Assembly: GCA_031263105.1 (NCBI GenBank)
Contig: JAISGJ010000063.1
Coordinates: forward strand, 1 to 41,704
Source: Coriobacteriales bacterium
GTDB lineage: Bacteria > Actinomycetota > Coriobacteriia > Coriobacteriales > UBA8131
Length of the DNA: 41,704 nucleotides
Direction of reading: 5' to 3'
A program made the position numbers and the translations under genes. Shown in pieces: positions 7,339 through 15,553 of the stretch (positions within the stretch are counted from its first letter, which is position 1; each line of letters starts with the position of its first letter). The notes below the pieces were generated by a model. It had not been told where the DNA came from, ran no database searches, and saw only the letters and a list, made by a program, of their open reading frames with translations.

Positions 7339-10008
7339 ATGGGATACGGGAGAGGCCTGAGGCGCACGGCGCACAGGGCTGCCTTGGCGGCTCTGGTGCT
7401 CTGTCTTGCGGCATCCGCCTTCGGGGGATGGGGGAGGCCGGGGAGCGCGGCAGCTGCGGAGGCTCCGGTGCCGGTCGCAGGGGACGTCGAGGCTGCTTTG
7501 GCACAGGGAGGCCCCGGGACGTCCGGCCTCATTGGGCCGCTGGCCACGGGCGCCTTCACGGTGACGGGCGGCGCGGAGGGCGTGGACTACAGCTACTCGG
7601 GCGGCGTCCTCACGATACAGACCTCCATGCCACTGACCATATCCATGGCGAGCGGCTCGGCCACGTCGGACAGGATAGCCGTGGCCGTCGGCGTGGCGGC
7701 CGCCTTGACGCTCAGCGGCGTCTCGATCGATGTGTCGGGCGCAGCCGGCGCTGCGGCCCTTAATGTGGAAGGCGGCTCGCTCGCGCTCACGTTGGTGGGC
7801 GAGAACGTGCTGGAGAGCGGGGACGGCTATGCAGGGCTCCAGCTCTGGGGCCTGTCAAGCCTTGCCATAACGGCAAAGGACGAGGGCCAGACCCTCACGG
7901 CCAAGGCCGGCGGCCTCTACGGGGCGGGCATAGGGGCCGGGGACAGAACCGGGGCGCCGGGAGACGTCGAGCGCATCGAGATATCCGGCGGCACCGTCAC
8001 GGCTGTGGGCGGCGAGGGCGGCGGCGCGGGCATAGGGGGCGGCTATCAAAGCGGGGTGGACCTCATCGAGATATCCGGCGGCACCGTCACGGCTGTGGGC
8101 GGCGCGGGCGGCGGCGCGGGCATAGGATGCGGCGTCGAGAGCGGCGTGCGCGTCGTCGAGGTATCCGGCGGCACCGTCGTCGCGACCGGAGGCCGTCATG
8201 GCGCCGGCATAGGGGGCGGTTTCGAAGGCAGCGAGGTGGGCGACATAGCGATCTCCGGCGGCACCGTCACGGCCACGGGCGGCGGCGGCGCGGGCATAGG
8301 GGGCGGATATGCCCACAGCCCGGCGCACGTCGTCGAGGTATCCGGCGGCACCGTCACGGCCACGGGCGCCTGGATCGGCGGCGCGGGCATAGGGGGCGGC
8401 GCCCAAAGCCCTGTCGGCGACATAGCGATATCGGGCGGCGTGGTCGTGGCCGTCGGCGGCGCATCCAAAGACAAGGACGTCGGCGGCGGCGCGGGCATAG
8501 GAGGCGGATTCTTCGACAGTGAGGCCGGCGACATAGCGATATCCGGCGGCGAGGTCACGGCCGCTGGCAGCGCTTTGGGCGGCGCGGGCATAGGCGGCGG
8601 CTCCGGCAGCCAGGCCGGCGACATAGCGATATCCGGCGGCACTGTTGCCGCCACAGGCGGTGCCGTCGACCTGTCGGGCATAGGCGGCGGCGCGGGCATA
8701 GGCGGCGGCGCGGGCTTGAGCTGGGTGGGCGGCAGCCAGGCGGGCGGCATACGGCTCACGGGCGGCACGGTGCATGCATCCTCTCGCATCGAAGGATCGC
8801 AGGACATCGGAAACGGCCCCGGCGAAAGCTGCGCCGCCTCCATCGTCGTGGACGGCGGCTCCATTCAGGCGGGGCACGGTGCGATGGCATACGGGAACCC
8901 GGCGTCCGTCGAGGTGAGGAACTCCGCTGCATCGCCTGTGCGGGTCTATCCCAACACGCTTGTGCTCGGCTCCGGGACCGCAGGGGCCCAGGCGGCCGTC
9001 ACCGCCGGCATCATCGACGGGGTGCCCTGCGAGGCGACCCCTGACCCCACGGGCGGCGTCTACGGGATACGGGACGTGGCCACCGACGGCTCCGGGCGGG
9101 TGTGCCTGTGGCTGCCGGAGGCCGCGAGCGGCTCGGTCGGCCTTATGGCGGGCCCCGTGGGCTTCGAGTTCTCCTACGGACGTTCGGCAGGCCCTGTGGC
9201 AGCGACGCTTGCCGCGCCCGCCTTGGCGTCGGCCTCCCCCTCCGGTGCGGGCGCTGCCACGGAGGGCGCCTTGGTGCTGGCCTTCAGCGTCCCGATGGAC
9301 GTGTTTGCGGGCACGGTCGTGCTGCGCCCCGTCTCAGGGCAGGCCGTGACGCTCGGCGCAGGGACGTGGAGCGCAGACGGTGCCGTCTACACCGTCGCCT
9401 ACTCGGGGCTCGCCCACGGGGCCGCCTACACCGTGGAGGCCTCCGGCTTCAGGACCGCCGTGCTGGGCATCGAGCCTTCGGGCGGCTCCGCACAGAGCTT
9501 CGTGACGCAGGCGGACGGCAGTGACGACGGCGGCGGCGACAGCAACGGCGGCGGCGACAGCAACGGCGGCGGCAACGGCGCCGGCGGCAACGGCGACAGC
9601 AACGGCGACAGCGACAGCGGCGGCAAGGGCGGCGACGGCACCAACGGCAACGGCACCAACGGCACCGGCGGCGCCGGCGGCGGCACCGGCGGCGATGTCA
9701 ACGGCGACAAGGGCGGAAGCGCCCTCCCCGCCACCGGCGACTCCCCGCTGCCGACCCTGGCCGCAGCGCTCCTAGCCGCGCTGGCCTTGGTCGTGCTGGG
9801 CGTGACCTCCCTCAGCCGTGCGGCGCGGCTCCGCCGCTTCTCAGTACTTAACGGAGCACTGGGCCTTTTGCAATGGTGCGACGAGCCGTGCGACGGTCTC
9901 CACGTGCCAGGTCTGGGGGAAGAGGTCGAGGGGCACGGCCTTCACGAGGCGGTAGCCCCGTGCGGCGAGCCGCTGCACGTCGCGGGCGAGCGTCGCGGGG
10001 TCGCATGA
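7339..10008 (+). CDS. LPxTG-anchored Gly-rich surface protein
   Basis: A predicted cell-wall protein of 889 aa as read. It has an N-terminal signal peptide of about 41 residues (RRTAHRAALAALVLCLAAS, then AAAAEAPV). Residues about 85-200 resemble the Cthe_2159-type carbohydrate-binding, beta-helix-like domain. About ten repeats of the GGTVTAxGGxGGAGIGGG type cover residues 215-475, as expected of a parallel beta-helix. An Ig-like (Big_5/SbsA-type) module lies near 630-715. A Gly/Asn/Asp/Ser spacer then leads to the sortase signal LPATG (796-800), a hydrophobic segment and RAARLRRF (to residue 834). A normal sorting signal would stop there, but the frame runs 55 residues further, antisense to the 3' end of rlmD. 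One frame over, TAA occurs at 9849-9851, so a small frameshift near the end is likely. The Shine-Dalgarno is gaagggg. The substrate is unknown. Confidence 0.85.
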   Translation: MGYGRGLRRTAHRAALAALVLCLAASAFGGWGRPGSAAAAEAPVPVAGDVEAALAQGGPGTSGLIGPLATGAFTVTGGAEGVDYSYSGGVLTIQTSMPLTISMASGSATSDRIAVAVGVAAALTLSGVSIDVSGAAGAAALNVEGGSLALTLVGENVLESGDGYAGLQLWGLSSLAITAKDEGQTLTAKAGGLYGAGIGAGDRTGAPGDVERIEISGGTVTAVGGEGGGAGIGGGYQSGVDLIEISGGTVTAVGGAGGGAGIGCGVESGVRVVEVSGGTVVATGGRHGAGIGGGFEGSEVGDIAISGGTVTATGGGGAGIGGGYAHSPAHVVEVSGGTVTATGAWIGGAGIGGGAQSPVGDIAISGGVVVAVGGASKDKDVGGGAGIGGGFFDSEAGDIAISGGEVTAAGSALGGAGIGGGSGSQAGDIAISGGTVAATGGAVDLSGIGGGAGIGGGAGLSWVGGSQAGGIRLTGGTVHASSRIEGSQDIGNGPGESCAASIVVDGGSIQAGHGAMAYGNPASVEVRNSAASPVRVYPNTLVLGSGTAGAQAAVTAGIIDGVPCEATPDPTGGVYGIRDVATDGSGRVCLWLPEAASGSVGLMAGPVGFEFSYGRSAGPVAATLAAPALASASPSGAGAATEGALVLAFSVPMDVFAGTVVLRPVSGQAVTLGAGTWSADGAVYTVAYSGLAHGAAYTVEASGFRTAVLGIEPSGGSAQSFVTQADGSDDGGGDSNGGGDSNGGGNGAGGNGDSNGDSDSGGKGGDGTNGNGTNGTGGAGGGTGGDVNGDKGGSALPATGDSPLPTLAAALLAALALVVLGVTSLSRAARLRRFSVLNGALGLLQWCDEPCDGLHVPGLGEEVEGHGLHEAVAPCGEPLHVAGERRGVA

Positions 10009-11184
10009 CACATAGACGACGGTGCGCGGGGCGGCATCGGCGAGGGCATCGAGCGCGTCGGGGCCGAGGCCGCTGCGCGGGGGGTCCACGACGATGCCGT
10101 CCTTTTTGCCAAGCTTGGGAAGCACCCACTCGACGCTTCCTGCATGCACCTCGGCGTCCAAGCCGTGGGCGGAGAGGTTGCGTCGCAGGTCGCGGATGCT
10201 GCTTCCCGCCGTCTCGACGGCATCGAGCGTGCGGGCATGCCGTGCGAGCGGCAAGGTGAAGGTTCCGACCCCGCTGTAGAGGTCGGCGACGCGCGCCGTG
10301 TCCTCCCCCAGGCCTTCGAGCACCTCTGCGACGAGGGTGCCGGACACGGCGCTGTTCACCTGGAAGAACGAGGGCGCGCTCACGCGGTAGCGGAGGCCCC
10401 CGACGTCCTCCCTCCAGTGCCCCCTCCCTGACAGGACCTCGACGTTCTTCACCTCGCGCCTTCCCTTGTCCCCCGCAGCGAGGACCCGGACGAGGCTCGT
10501 GGCCTTCAGGGCGTCGGCGAGCACCTTTGCGACGAAGCTGCGGTTGCAGGGGCCAGGCTCCGTCCAGAGTGCGAGCTCCACGTCGCCGCTCGTGCGCGAG
10601 ACGCGCACGCCGACACGCCTCAGGGGGGCGTCGGCGTCCTTCAGGGCGAAGCCCAGGGCCCCGGCAAGCCGGGAGGGCAGCCCCTCGTGGCCCGCAGGGA
10701 GGAGCAGGCAGCGCTGTATCGGGACGACCTCGCCGGCGCCCTTCGCGTGGAGTCCCAGGGCCAGCTTCCCCTTCACGCGGCAGGGCTCCAGCTCCACCTT
10801 GTTGCGGTAGCCCCATACGACGGGCGAGGCGACCGTGTTCGCCACCAGCCCCTCGGCGTCGTCGATGCGCCCGATGCGCTCCAGGGCCTCGACGACGAAG
10901 GCCCGCTTGTGGCGCAGCTGGGCCGCATAGGACAGGTGCTGCAGCCCGCAGCCCCCGCACTGTGCGTGGTACGGGCAGCGCGCATCGACGCGCTCGGGGG
11001 AGGCCTCGACGACCTCCTCTATCCGGGCACGGGCGACCTTCCTGCGCTCGTCGGTCGTCCGCACACGGACGAGGTCGCCGACGGCCGTCGCCTCGACGAG
11101 GACGACCTTGCCGTCCTTGCGGCGGGCGATGCCCTCGCCGCCATAGGCAAGCGCCGTTATCCTCACGTTCTCATGCCCGTCCAT
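9841..11184 (-). CDS. rlmD: 23S rRNA (uracil-5-)-methyltransferase, RlmD/RlmCD family
   Basis: A SAM-dependent enzyme that makes 5-methyluridine in RNA, usually 23S rRNA U1939 and/or U747 in this family. The 447-aa protein has an N-terminal TRAM domain (about 5-60). It has an iron-sulfur cysteine set, C70, C76, C79 and C159, and a Rossmann SAM motif (VADLYSGVGTFTLP). It also carries VDPPRSGL, the nucleophile Cys394 in YVSCDPATLARD, and the catalytic-base Glu429 in TWHVETV. All hallmark residues are present and the length is normal. Whether it modifies one or two positions, or tRNA, cannot be read from sequence. It is convergent with the LPxTG gene, whose reading frame overlaps its last 168 bp. 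Confidence 0.93.
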   Translation of the reverse strand: MDGHENVRITALAYGGEGIARRKDGKVVLVEATAVGDLVRVRTTDERRKVARARIEEVVEASPERVDARCPYHAQCGGCGLQHLSYAAQLRHKRAFVVEALERIGRIDDAEGLVANTVASPVVWGYRNKVELEPCRVKGKLALGLHAKGAGEVVPIQRCLLLPAGHEGLPSRLAGALGFALKDADAPLRRVGVRVSRTSGDVELALWTEPGPCNRSFVAKVLADALKATSLVRVLAAGDKGRREVKNVEVLSGRGHWREDVGGLRYRVSAPSFFQVNSAVSGTLVAEVLEGLGEDTARVADLYSGVGTFTLPLARHARTLDAVETAGSSIRDLRRNLSAHGLDAEVHAGSVEWVLPKLGKKDGIVVDPPRSGLGPDALDALADAAPRTVVYVSCDPATLARDVQRLAARGYRLVKAVPLDLFPQTWHVETVARLVAPLQKAQCSVKY

Positions 11185-11519
11185 ACAGACGTTCCTGTCG
11201 TCCTTCCTTCGGAAGACGCCGTTGACCGATACTATGGGCAGGCTCAGTTAGTGCCGGGCAGCGTCTTTGTGTGCCTTTGCGTATAGTTTATCAGGAATGC
11301 TGGAACAATTTAAACGTTCTGTCCGCTAGGGGAGTGCCGATTCATTCATTGTGCGCCAGATGGCGAGTCAATTTGCCTCTGCTCAAGGCGGAGACGACAG
11401 ACACTACTGGACGTACTGTCTGTCGTCTCCAACGCAGAGCAGGGGCAAATTGGCCGCCAGATGGTGTGCAATGAATGAATCGGCACTCCCCAAAAGGGCA
11501 GAAGAAGGAGGATCAGGAC
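11185..11519. other. Intergenic region between rlmD and ferredoxin
   Basis: Holds the divergent 5' regions of rlmD and the ferredoxin gene and, at 11329-11491, a 163-bp near-perfect inverted repeat (annotated separately). A possible -10 (tatagt, 11282-11287) lies upstream of the hairpin on the plus strand, with no clear -35. I see no gene here; ORFs crossing the hairpin have no matching Shine-Dalgarno. Confidence 0.6.
11329..11491. repeat. 163-bp long inverted repeat (giant hairpin / MITE-like)
   Basis: Left arm starts ggggagtgccgattcattca; right arm ends tgaatgaatcggcactcccc. The two arms of about 70-75 nt remain complementary with only scattered mismatches, including shared tracts ggagacgacagaca and its complement tgtctgtcgtctcc around the centre at about 11400-11417. 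No clear target-site duplication is visible. It ends 12 nt before the ferredoxin Shine-Dalgarno (aaggagga). It could be a MITE, a decayed element, or a structured leader. Confidence 0.85.
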
Positions 11520-11696
11520 ATGGCTGTTTCCATAGACAGTGACATCTGTACCGGGTGCGGGACCTGCGTCGACAGTTGCCCTCTCGAGCTCATCGAGATG
11601 TGCGACGCCATTGCGACCCTCAACGACCCGGATTCCTGCATCGAATGCGGCTCCTGCGTCGACGCCTGCGCCTTCTCGGCCATAACCGAGCCTTAG
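11520..11696 (+). CDS. 2[4Fe-4S] ferredoxin
   Basis: A 58-aa bacterial-type low-potential electron carrier. It has two classical cluster motifs, C10-x2-C13-x2-C16-x3-C20-P and C40-x2-C43-x2-C46-x3-C50, related by internal duplication. The ATG at 11520 is chosen because aaggagga sits just upstream; a longer frame from 11475 would start inside the giant hairpin. In anaerobes such ferredoxins serve pyruvate:ferredoxin oxidoreductase, Rnf or hydrogenases; the partner here is not adjacent, so its role is generic. A short stem (acctcag/ctgaggt, 11715-11734) follows and may help terminate. Confidence 0.95.
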   Translation: MAVSIDSDICTGCGTCVDSCPLELIEMCDAIATLNDPDSCIECGSCVDACAFSAITEP

Positions 11697-11723
11697 GCGC
11701 CTCCTCCTGTTACCACCTCAGTT

Positions 11724-11889
11724 GTTACTGAGGTCACACCCCACTGTCATTCCGAGCCCCGCCGAGGAATCCTTGGACACGCAGTGTCCAACGGCAGGTC
11801 GCAGGGCCCTTCGACCTGCGGTCGACCGCTGGCGCGGTCGAGGATTCCTCGGCAGGCTCGGAATGACAGCGGGGGGTGTGACCTGTAAC
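11724..11889. mobile_element. REP/MITE-like palindromic element, copy B
   Basis: The best-preserved copy. Its 34-nt terminal inverted repeats begin GTTAC and run through GGTCACACCCC to CTGTCATTCCGAGC, at 11724-11757 and, inverted, at 11856-11889. The interior contains further dyads (gaggaatcc with ggattcctc; cggtcgac with gtcgaccg). It has no coding capacity and lies between the ferredoxin gene and tRNA-Arg. Confidence 0.8.
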
Positions 11890-11950
11890 CCGCCTCCTCC
11901 ATAGCGGCAAGCCTGCGCGGCTCGAAGAGGCATTCTGCGGCGAACTGGTG

Positions 11951-11956
11951 TAGAAT
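11951..11956 (+). promoter_or_regulatory. Candidate -10 box for tRNA-Arg
   Basis: tagaat matches five of six bases of TATAAT and lies 30 bp before the mature tRNA 5' end. The -35 region is not convincing, so this is a tentative call. Confidence 0.4.
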
Positions 11957-11986
11957 GCTTCTGTGCCGTTTCAGGCATATGCGCGC

Positions 11987-12062
11987 GCCCTCTTAGCTCA
12001 GGGGATAGAGCGTCTGCCTCCGGAGCAGAAGGCCGTAGGTTCGAATCCTACAGAGGGCGCCA
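11987..12062 (+). tRNA. tRNA-Arg(CCG)
   Basis: A complete cloverleaf of 76 nt with encoded CCA. The acceptor stem is gccctct/agagggc, the D arm gctc...gagc, and the anticodon arm tctgc-CTCCGGA-gcaga with anticodon CCG (reads CGG). The T arm is gtagg-TTCGAAT-cctac, followed by discriminator G and CCA. It lies between REP copy B and the cyclophilin gene, 31 bp before the latter's ATG. Confidence 0.96.
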
Positions 12063-12093
12063 GACCGACAGCCGGTATCGATCAGGAGGACAT

Positions 12094-12624
12094 ATGGGAG
12101 TCTATACGCCACAGTACCAGCCGAATGGCGACGAGGTCGCCGTCATCGAGACCGGCAAGGGCACCATACGCGTCAAGCTTGCCGGCAAGGATGCGCCCAT
12201 CCATGTCGCGAACTTCGTCGAGTTGGCGCGCAAGGGCTTCTACGACGGGCTGAAGTTCCATCGCCACGAACCGAACTTCGTCATCCAGGGAGGCTGCCCC
12301 AACACCCGCGAGCTGACCTGCGAGCAGGTGCGGGCGGGCGGCACCTATCCGCCTCCGGGCACCGGCGGCCCCGGCTACCAGATCAAGGGCGAGTGGACGG
12401 TCAACCCCCACAACACGCACAAGGACGGCACCCTCGCGATGGCCCGCTCGCAACAGCCCGACTCCGCCGGGTCGCAGTTCTACTTCTGCCTCGGCACGCA
12501 GTCCTTTCTTGACGGGAACTACACAGTATTCGGGGATCCTGTCGACGATGCGTCCGTCGCTGTGATACATTCGCTGGAGAAGGGCGACGAGATACGCTCC
12601 ATTGCCATAGAGAACGGTGACTGA
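12094..12624 (+). CDS. ppiB: Cyclophilin-type peptidyl-prolyl cis-trans isomerase
   Basis: Catalyses cis-trans isomerisation of X-Pro bonds and assists folding. The 176-aa protein is a single cyclophilin domain with the catalytic Arg57 in FHRHEPNFVIQGG and the downstream MARSQQPDSAGSQFYFCL core that forms the proline pocket. There is no signal peptide, so it is cytoplasmic. A strong Shine-Dalgarno (aggagg) precedes ATG 12094. The region between the Arg strand and the active-site loop contains a GTGGPGYQIKGEW insert, typical of bacterial PpiB. It heads a plus-strand run with the TPR gene 27 bp downstream. Confidence 0.93.
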   Translation: MGVYTPQYQPNGDEVAVIETGKGTIRVKLAGKDAPIHVANFVELARKGFYDGLKFHRHEPNFVIQGGCPNTRELTCEQVRAGGTYPPPGTGGPGYQIKGEWTVNPHNTHKDGTLAMARSQQPDSAGSQFYFCLGTQSFLDGNYTVFGDPVDDASVAVIHSLEKGDEIRSIAIENGD

Positions 12625-12651
12625 GGGACCAGAGGAATCAGAGGACGCAGG

Positions 12652-14004
12652 TTGAAGAGCACACACTACGATCAGGCGACCGTTTCCTACAATGCGGGAG
12701 ACTATCCCCAGGCGCTCAAGGGCTACTATCGGTGCCTGAAAGAGGACTGGGACGGCTTCGGGGCGGGCGATGCCGGCCTCCTCTACCATCGTATCGGCAA
12801 CTGCCTCATCAAGATGCGCAACCTCAAGGAGGCCGTCGTCAGCTACCAGAAGGCGCTCCAGGACGACGGGTACCCTGAGAAGACGAGCATCCAGGTGAAC
12901 CTCGGCACCACGTTCAACGGCATCGGGGCGCACGAGGACGCCATCACCTGCTTCAACAAGGCGCTGGCCGACGCGACCTACGCGACGCCCTACCGCGCCC
13001 ACATGGGGCTGGGGAACGCCTACACGAAGCTGGGCCAGCACGTCGAGGCCGGCATGGCCTTCCGGGACGCCGCGCTCGACGGGGGCAACCCGAACCCCGT
13101 CAAGGCCCTGACGGGCCTTGCCTCCACCTTCATGGTGCTGGGGCGTCCCGACGACGCGGTCGAGGCATACCGCGCGGTCCTCGACTTCCCCGTCGCCGAC
13201 GACACGAGGCGCACCCTGCTGGAGTGCCTCGCGCGGGCCTATGTCGCCGCCGGGCGCCATCAGGAAGGGCTCGACGCGTTCGAGGGCGCGCTTGCCATGG
13301 GCGGCGCGGCGCTCACGCGCGAGGGCCTGGAGGACTACCTGAAGGCGCGAACGGCGGTCGGCCCCGCCTCCGAGGAGGCCTCCGCCCCGCCCGCCCCGGC
13401 CGAGGCCGCCGACCCCTTTGCGGGCCTCGACCTTTCCGTGCAGTCCCCGTCCGGCCCGTCCGTCCCGGTCTCCATCGGCTCCGAGGGCGCATACGGCCAG
13501 GGCGTGGGCACCATCCCGCATCCGGGGGACACGGGCTTCTTCACGCTGAGCGACGCCGACCTCATCGCGACAGGCAAGCGCCAGATGCGCAAGGAGCGCA
13601 AGTTGCGCCATACGGGGCTGTGGGCCTTCCTCGTGATCCTGGTGCTGCTCGTCGCCGTGCTGGGGGCCGGCGTCGCCGCGTACACCCAAGGCGTCGGCAT
13701 ACCGTCGCAGGAGAAGGTCATCACGGACTTCTTCGCCGCCCATGCGGGCACGGAGCCGGTCGAGGGCTACTGGATCGACACCGCCGCCGAGGACCGCTCG
13801 ACGTTCACGCGTCTGCTCGACGGGGTCGCGCGCACCTCAGACGTGCGCATCCTGAGCATCGACTCCAAGGCGATGGCGTCCCAGGCGCTGGTCGACGCGA
13901 AGCTGGCCGAAGGGGGGATGCTCCATTACCGCATCGACCTCGTGCGGGACGTCCTGGGGTGGAAGATAAGCGGGATAGAGATGGTGTTCGCATCGACCCT
14001 GTGA
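12652..14004 (+). CDS. TPR-repeat protein with one transmembrane segment
   Basis: A 450-aa protein of unknown specific role. Residues 1 to about 235 are consecutive tetratricopeptide helices (motifs such as GDYPQALKGYYRCL, KEAVVSYQKAL, DDAVEAYRAVL). A Pro/Ala/Ser-rich linker follows, then a charged stretch (RQMRKERKLRH), one membrane helix (about 322-344, LWAFLVILVLLVAVLGAGVA) and a C-terminal domain of about 100 aa outside the membrane. The cytoplasmic TPRs suggest a scaffold. The start is a TTG at 12652, preceded by gacgcagg; no ATG lies nearby in frame. Its position just ahead of ndk and the mre cluster may be incidental. Confidence 0.85.
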   Translation: MKSTHYDQATVSYNAGDYPQALKGYYRCLKEDWDGFGAGDAGLLYHRIGNCLIKMRNLKEAVVSYQKALQDDGYPEKTSIQVNLGTTFNGIGAHEDAITCFNKALADATYATPYRAHMGLGNAYTKLGQHVEAGMAFRDAALDGGNPNPVKALTGLASTFMVLGRPDDAVEAYRAVLDFPVADDTRRTLLECLARAYVAAGRHQEGLDAFEGALAMGGAALTREGLEDYLKARTAVGPASEEASAPPAPAEAADPFAGLDLSVQSPSGPSVPVSIGSEGAYGQGVGTIPHPGDTGFFTLSDADLIATGKRQMRKERKLRHTGLWAFLVILVLLVAVLGAGVAAYTQGVGIPSQEKVITDFFAAHAGTEPVEGYWIDTAAEDRSTFTRLLDGVARTSDVRILSIDSKAMASQALVDAKLAEGGMLHYRIDLVRDVLGWKISGIEMVFASTL

Positions 14005-14074
14005 CCTCCCGCGCTGTCTGGGGCCGCGGGACACCACAGCCATGACATCCCAGAGACGACAAGAAAGGACTGCC

Positions 14075-14500
14075 ATGTCGCAGAGAACGTACCTCATGCT
14101 GAAGCCGGACGCGGTCGCCGGAGGGCACATCGGCGAGATCGTCGCACGCATCGAGCGTGTCGGCTTGACGATAGAGCGCCTCGAGCTCGGCAGGGTCACC
14201 CCCGAGCAGGCTGCGGAGAACTACGTGGAGCATGAGGGAAAGCCCTTCTACCAGGGCCTGATCGACTATATCACCTCGGGCCCGGTGGTGAAGATGGTCG
14301 TCAGCGGGCCCTGCGCGGTCGCGGTCGCGCGCAAGCTCATGGGGGCGACCGACCCCAAGGAGGCGGCCCCCGGCACCATCAGAGGGGACTTCGGCCTCGT
14401 GATGGACGCCAACGTCATGCACGGCTCCGACTCGCCCGCCTCGGCCGAGCGGGAGATAGGGATATTCTTCCCGGCCCGGGCCGGGACCATGGGGGACTGA
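14075..14500 (+). CDS. ndk: Nucleoside-diphosphate kinase
   Basis: Transfers the gamma-phosphate between nucleoside triphosphates and diphosphates by a phosphohistidine intermediate. The 141-aa length is typical. Lys10 (LMLKPDAV) and the active-site His116 in NVMHGSDS are present, as are the RGDFG and nucleotide-binding residues. ATG 14075 is preferred over an in-frame ATG at 14042 because aagaaagga precedes it and the protein then begins at the family's usual residue. The mreB gene begins 6 bp after its stop. Confidence 0.97.
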   Translation: MSQRTYLMLKPDAVAGGHIGEIVARIERVGLTIERLELGRVTPEQAAENYVEHEGKPFYQGLIDYITSGPVVKMVVSGPCAVAVARKLMGATDPKEAAPGTIRGDFGLVMDANVMHGSDSPASAEREIGIFFPARAGTMGD

Positions 14501-14506
14501 GCGCCG

Positions 14507-15547
14507 ATGTCGTTCTTCGATAACCTCTTCAGCCAATGGAGCTACGACATGGCCATCGACCTGGGCACGGCCAATACCCTGGTCGCGATAGCAGGCAGGG
14601 GCATCGTCTTGAACGAGCCCTCGGTCGTCGCCATAGACAACGAGGCGAACCGCGTCCTGTCGGTCGGCACGGAGGCCCGTGCGATGATCGGGCGCAACCC
14701 GGGCAACATCTCGGTCGAGCTCCCCTTGTCGGACGGCGTGATAGCCGACTACGACGTCACCGAGGCCATGCTCTCGTACTTCATCCGCAAGGCCAATCCC
14801 AAGACGCGCCTGTGGCAGCCCAAGCCCCGCATCGTCATCTGCATACCCTGCGGGGTCACCTCGGTCGAGAAGCGCGCGGTGTTCGAGGCGACCATCCAGG
14901 CGGGCGCGCGCCAGGCCTTCCTGATAGAGGAGCCCATGGCGGCCGCCATAGGGGCGGGGCTTCCCGTCGAGGAGCCGACGGGCTCGATGGTCGTCGACAT
15001 CGGCGGCGGCACCACGGAGATAGCGGTCATCTCGCTCGGGGGCATCGTGACCTTTCGCTCCCTGCGCATAGCCGGCAACGAGTTCGACGAGGCCGTGGCC
15101 CGTCATGTCCGCGAGGTCTACGGGCTCAACATCGGGGCACGGACCGCAGAGGACATCAAGGTGGCCATCGGCTCCGCCATGCCCATCTCGACCGGCGAGC
15201 TCGATATGGAGATATCCGGGCGCGACCTCACGAGCAACCTCCCGCGCACCGAGACCATCCAGTCCGAGGACGTGCGCGAGGGCATCAAGGCCCCCCTGCA
15301 GGACATCCTCATCGCCATCAAGGAGACCTTCCTTGAGACCGACCCCGACCTCGCCGCCGACATCATCCGCAACGGCGTCCTGCTCACAGGCGGCGGCGGC
15401 CAGCTCAAGATGCTCGACTCCTTCCTGACCCGCGAGCTCGAGGTGCCGGTCATGATGTCGGACACCGCCATGACGAACGTCGTCGTCGGCTGTGCGCGGG
15501 CCCTCGAGAACCCTGCCGCCCTCCAACGTTCCTACACGCAGCGATAG
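14507..15547 (+). CDS. mreB: Rod shape-determining protein MreB
   Basis: A bacterial actin homologue that organises the elongasome for lateral wall synthesis. The 346-aa protein has actin-fold phosphate loops (MAIDLGTANTLVAIAG near the start and VVDIGGGTTEIAVIS around 163-177) and the C-terminal LLTGGGG adenosine motif. The N-terminal MSFFDNLFSQW can form the amphipathic membrane-binding helix seen in MreB. It is first of the mreB-mreC-mreD-mrdA-rodA series and implies a rod-shaped cell. Confidence 0.97.
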   Translation: MSFFDNLFSQWSYDMAIDLGTANTLVAIAGRGIVLNEPSVVAIDNEANRVLSVGTEARAMIGRNPGNISVELPLSDGVIADYDVTEAMLSYFIRKANPKTRLWQPKPRIVICIPCGVTSVEKRAVFEATIQAGARQAFLIEEPMAAAIGAGLPVEEPTGSMVVDIGGGTTEIAVISLGGIVTFRSLRIAGNEFDEAVARHVREVYGLNIGARTAEDIKVAIGSAMPISTGELDMEISGRDLTSNLPRTETIQSEDVREGIKAPLQDILIAIKETFLETDPDLAADIIRNGVLLTGGGGQLKMLDSFLTRELEVPVMMSDTAMTNVVVGCARALENPAALQRSYTQR

Positions 15548-15553
15548 CCCCTG

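Noticed and set aside
6799-7559. Several open frames with Pro/Arg repeats across the tandem array
   Set aside because: Their amino-acid repeats simply follow the 27-bp DNA period, multiple frames are open, and none has a Shine-Dalgarno site.
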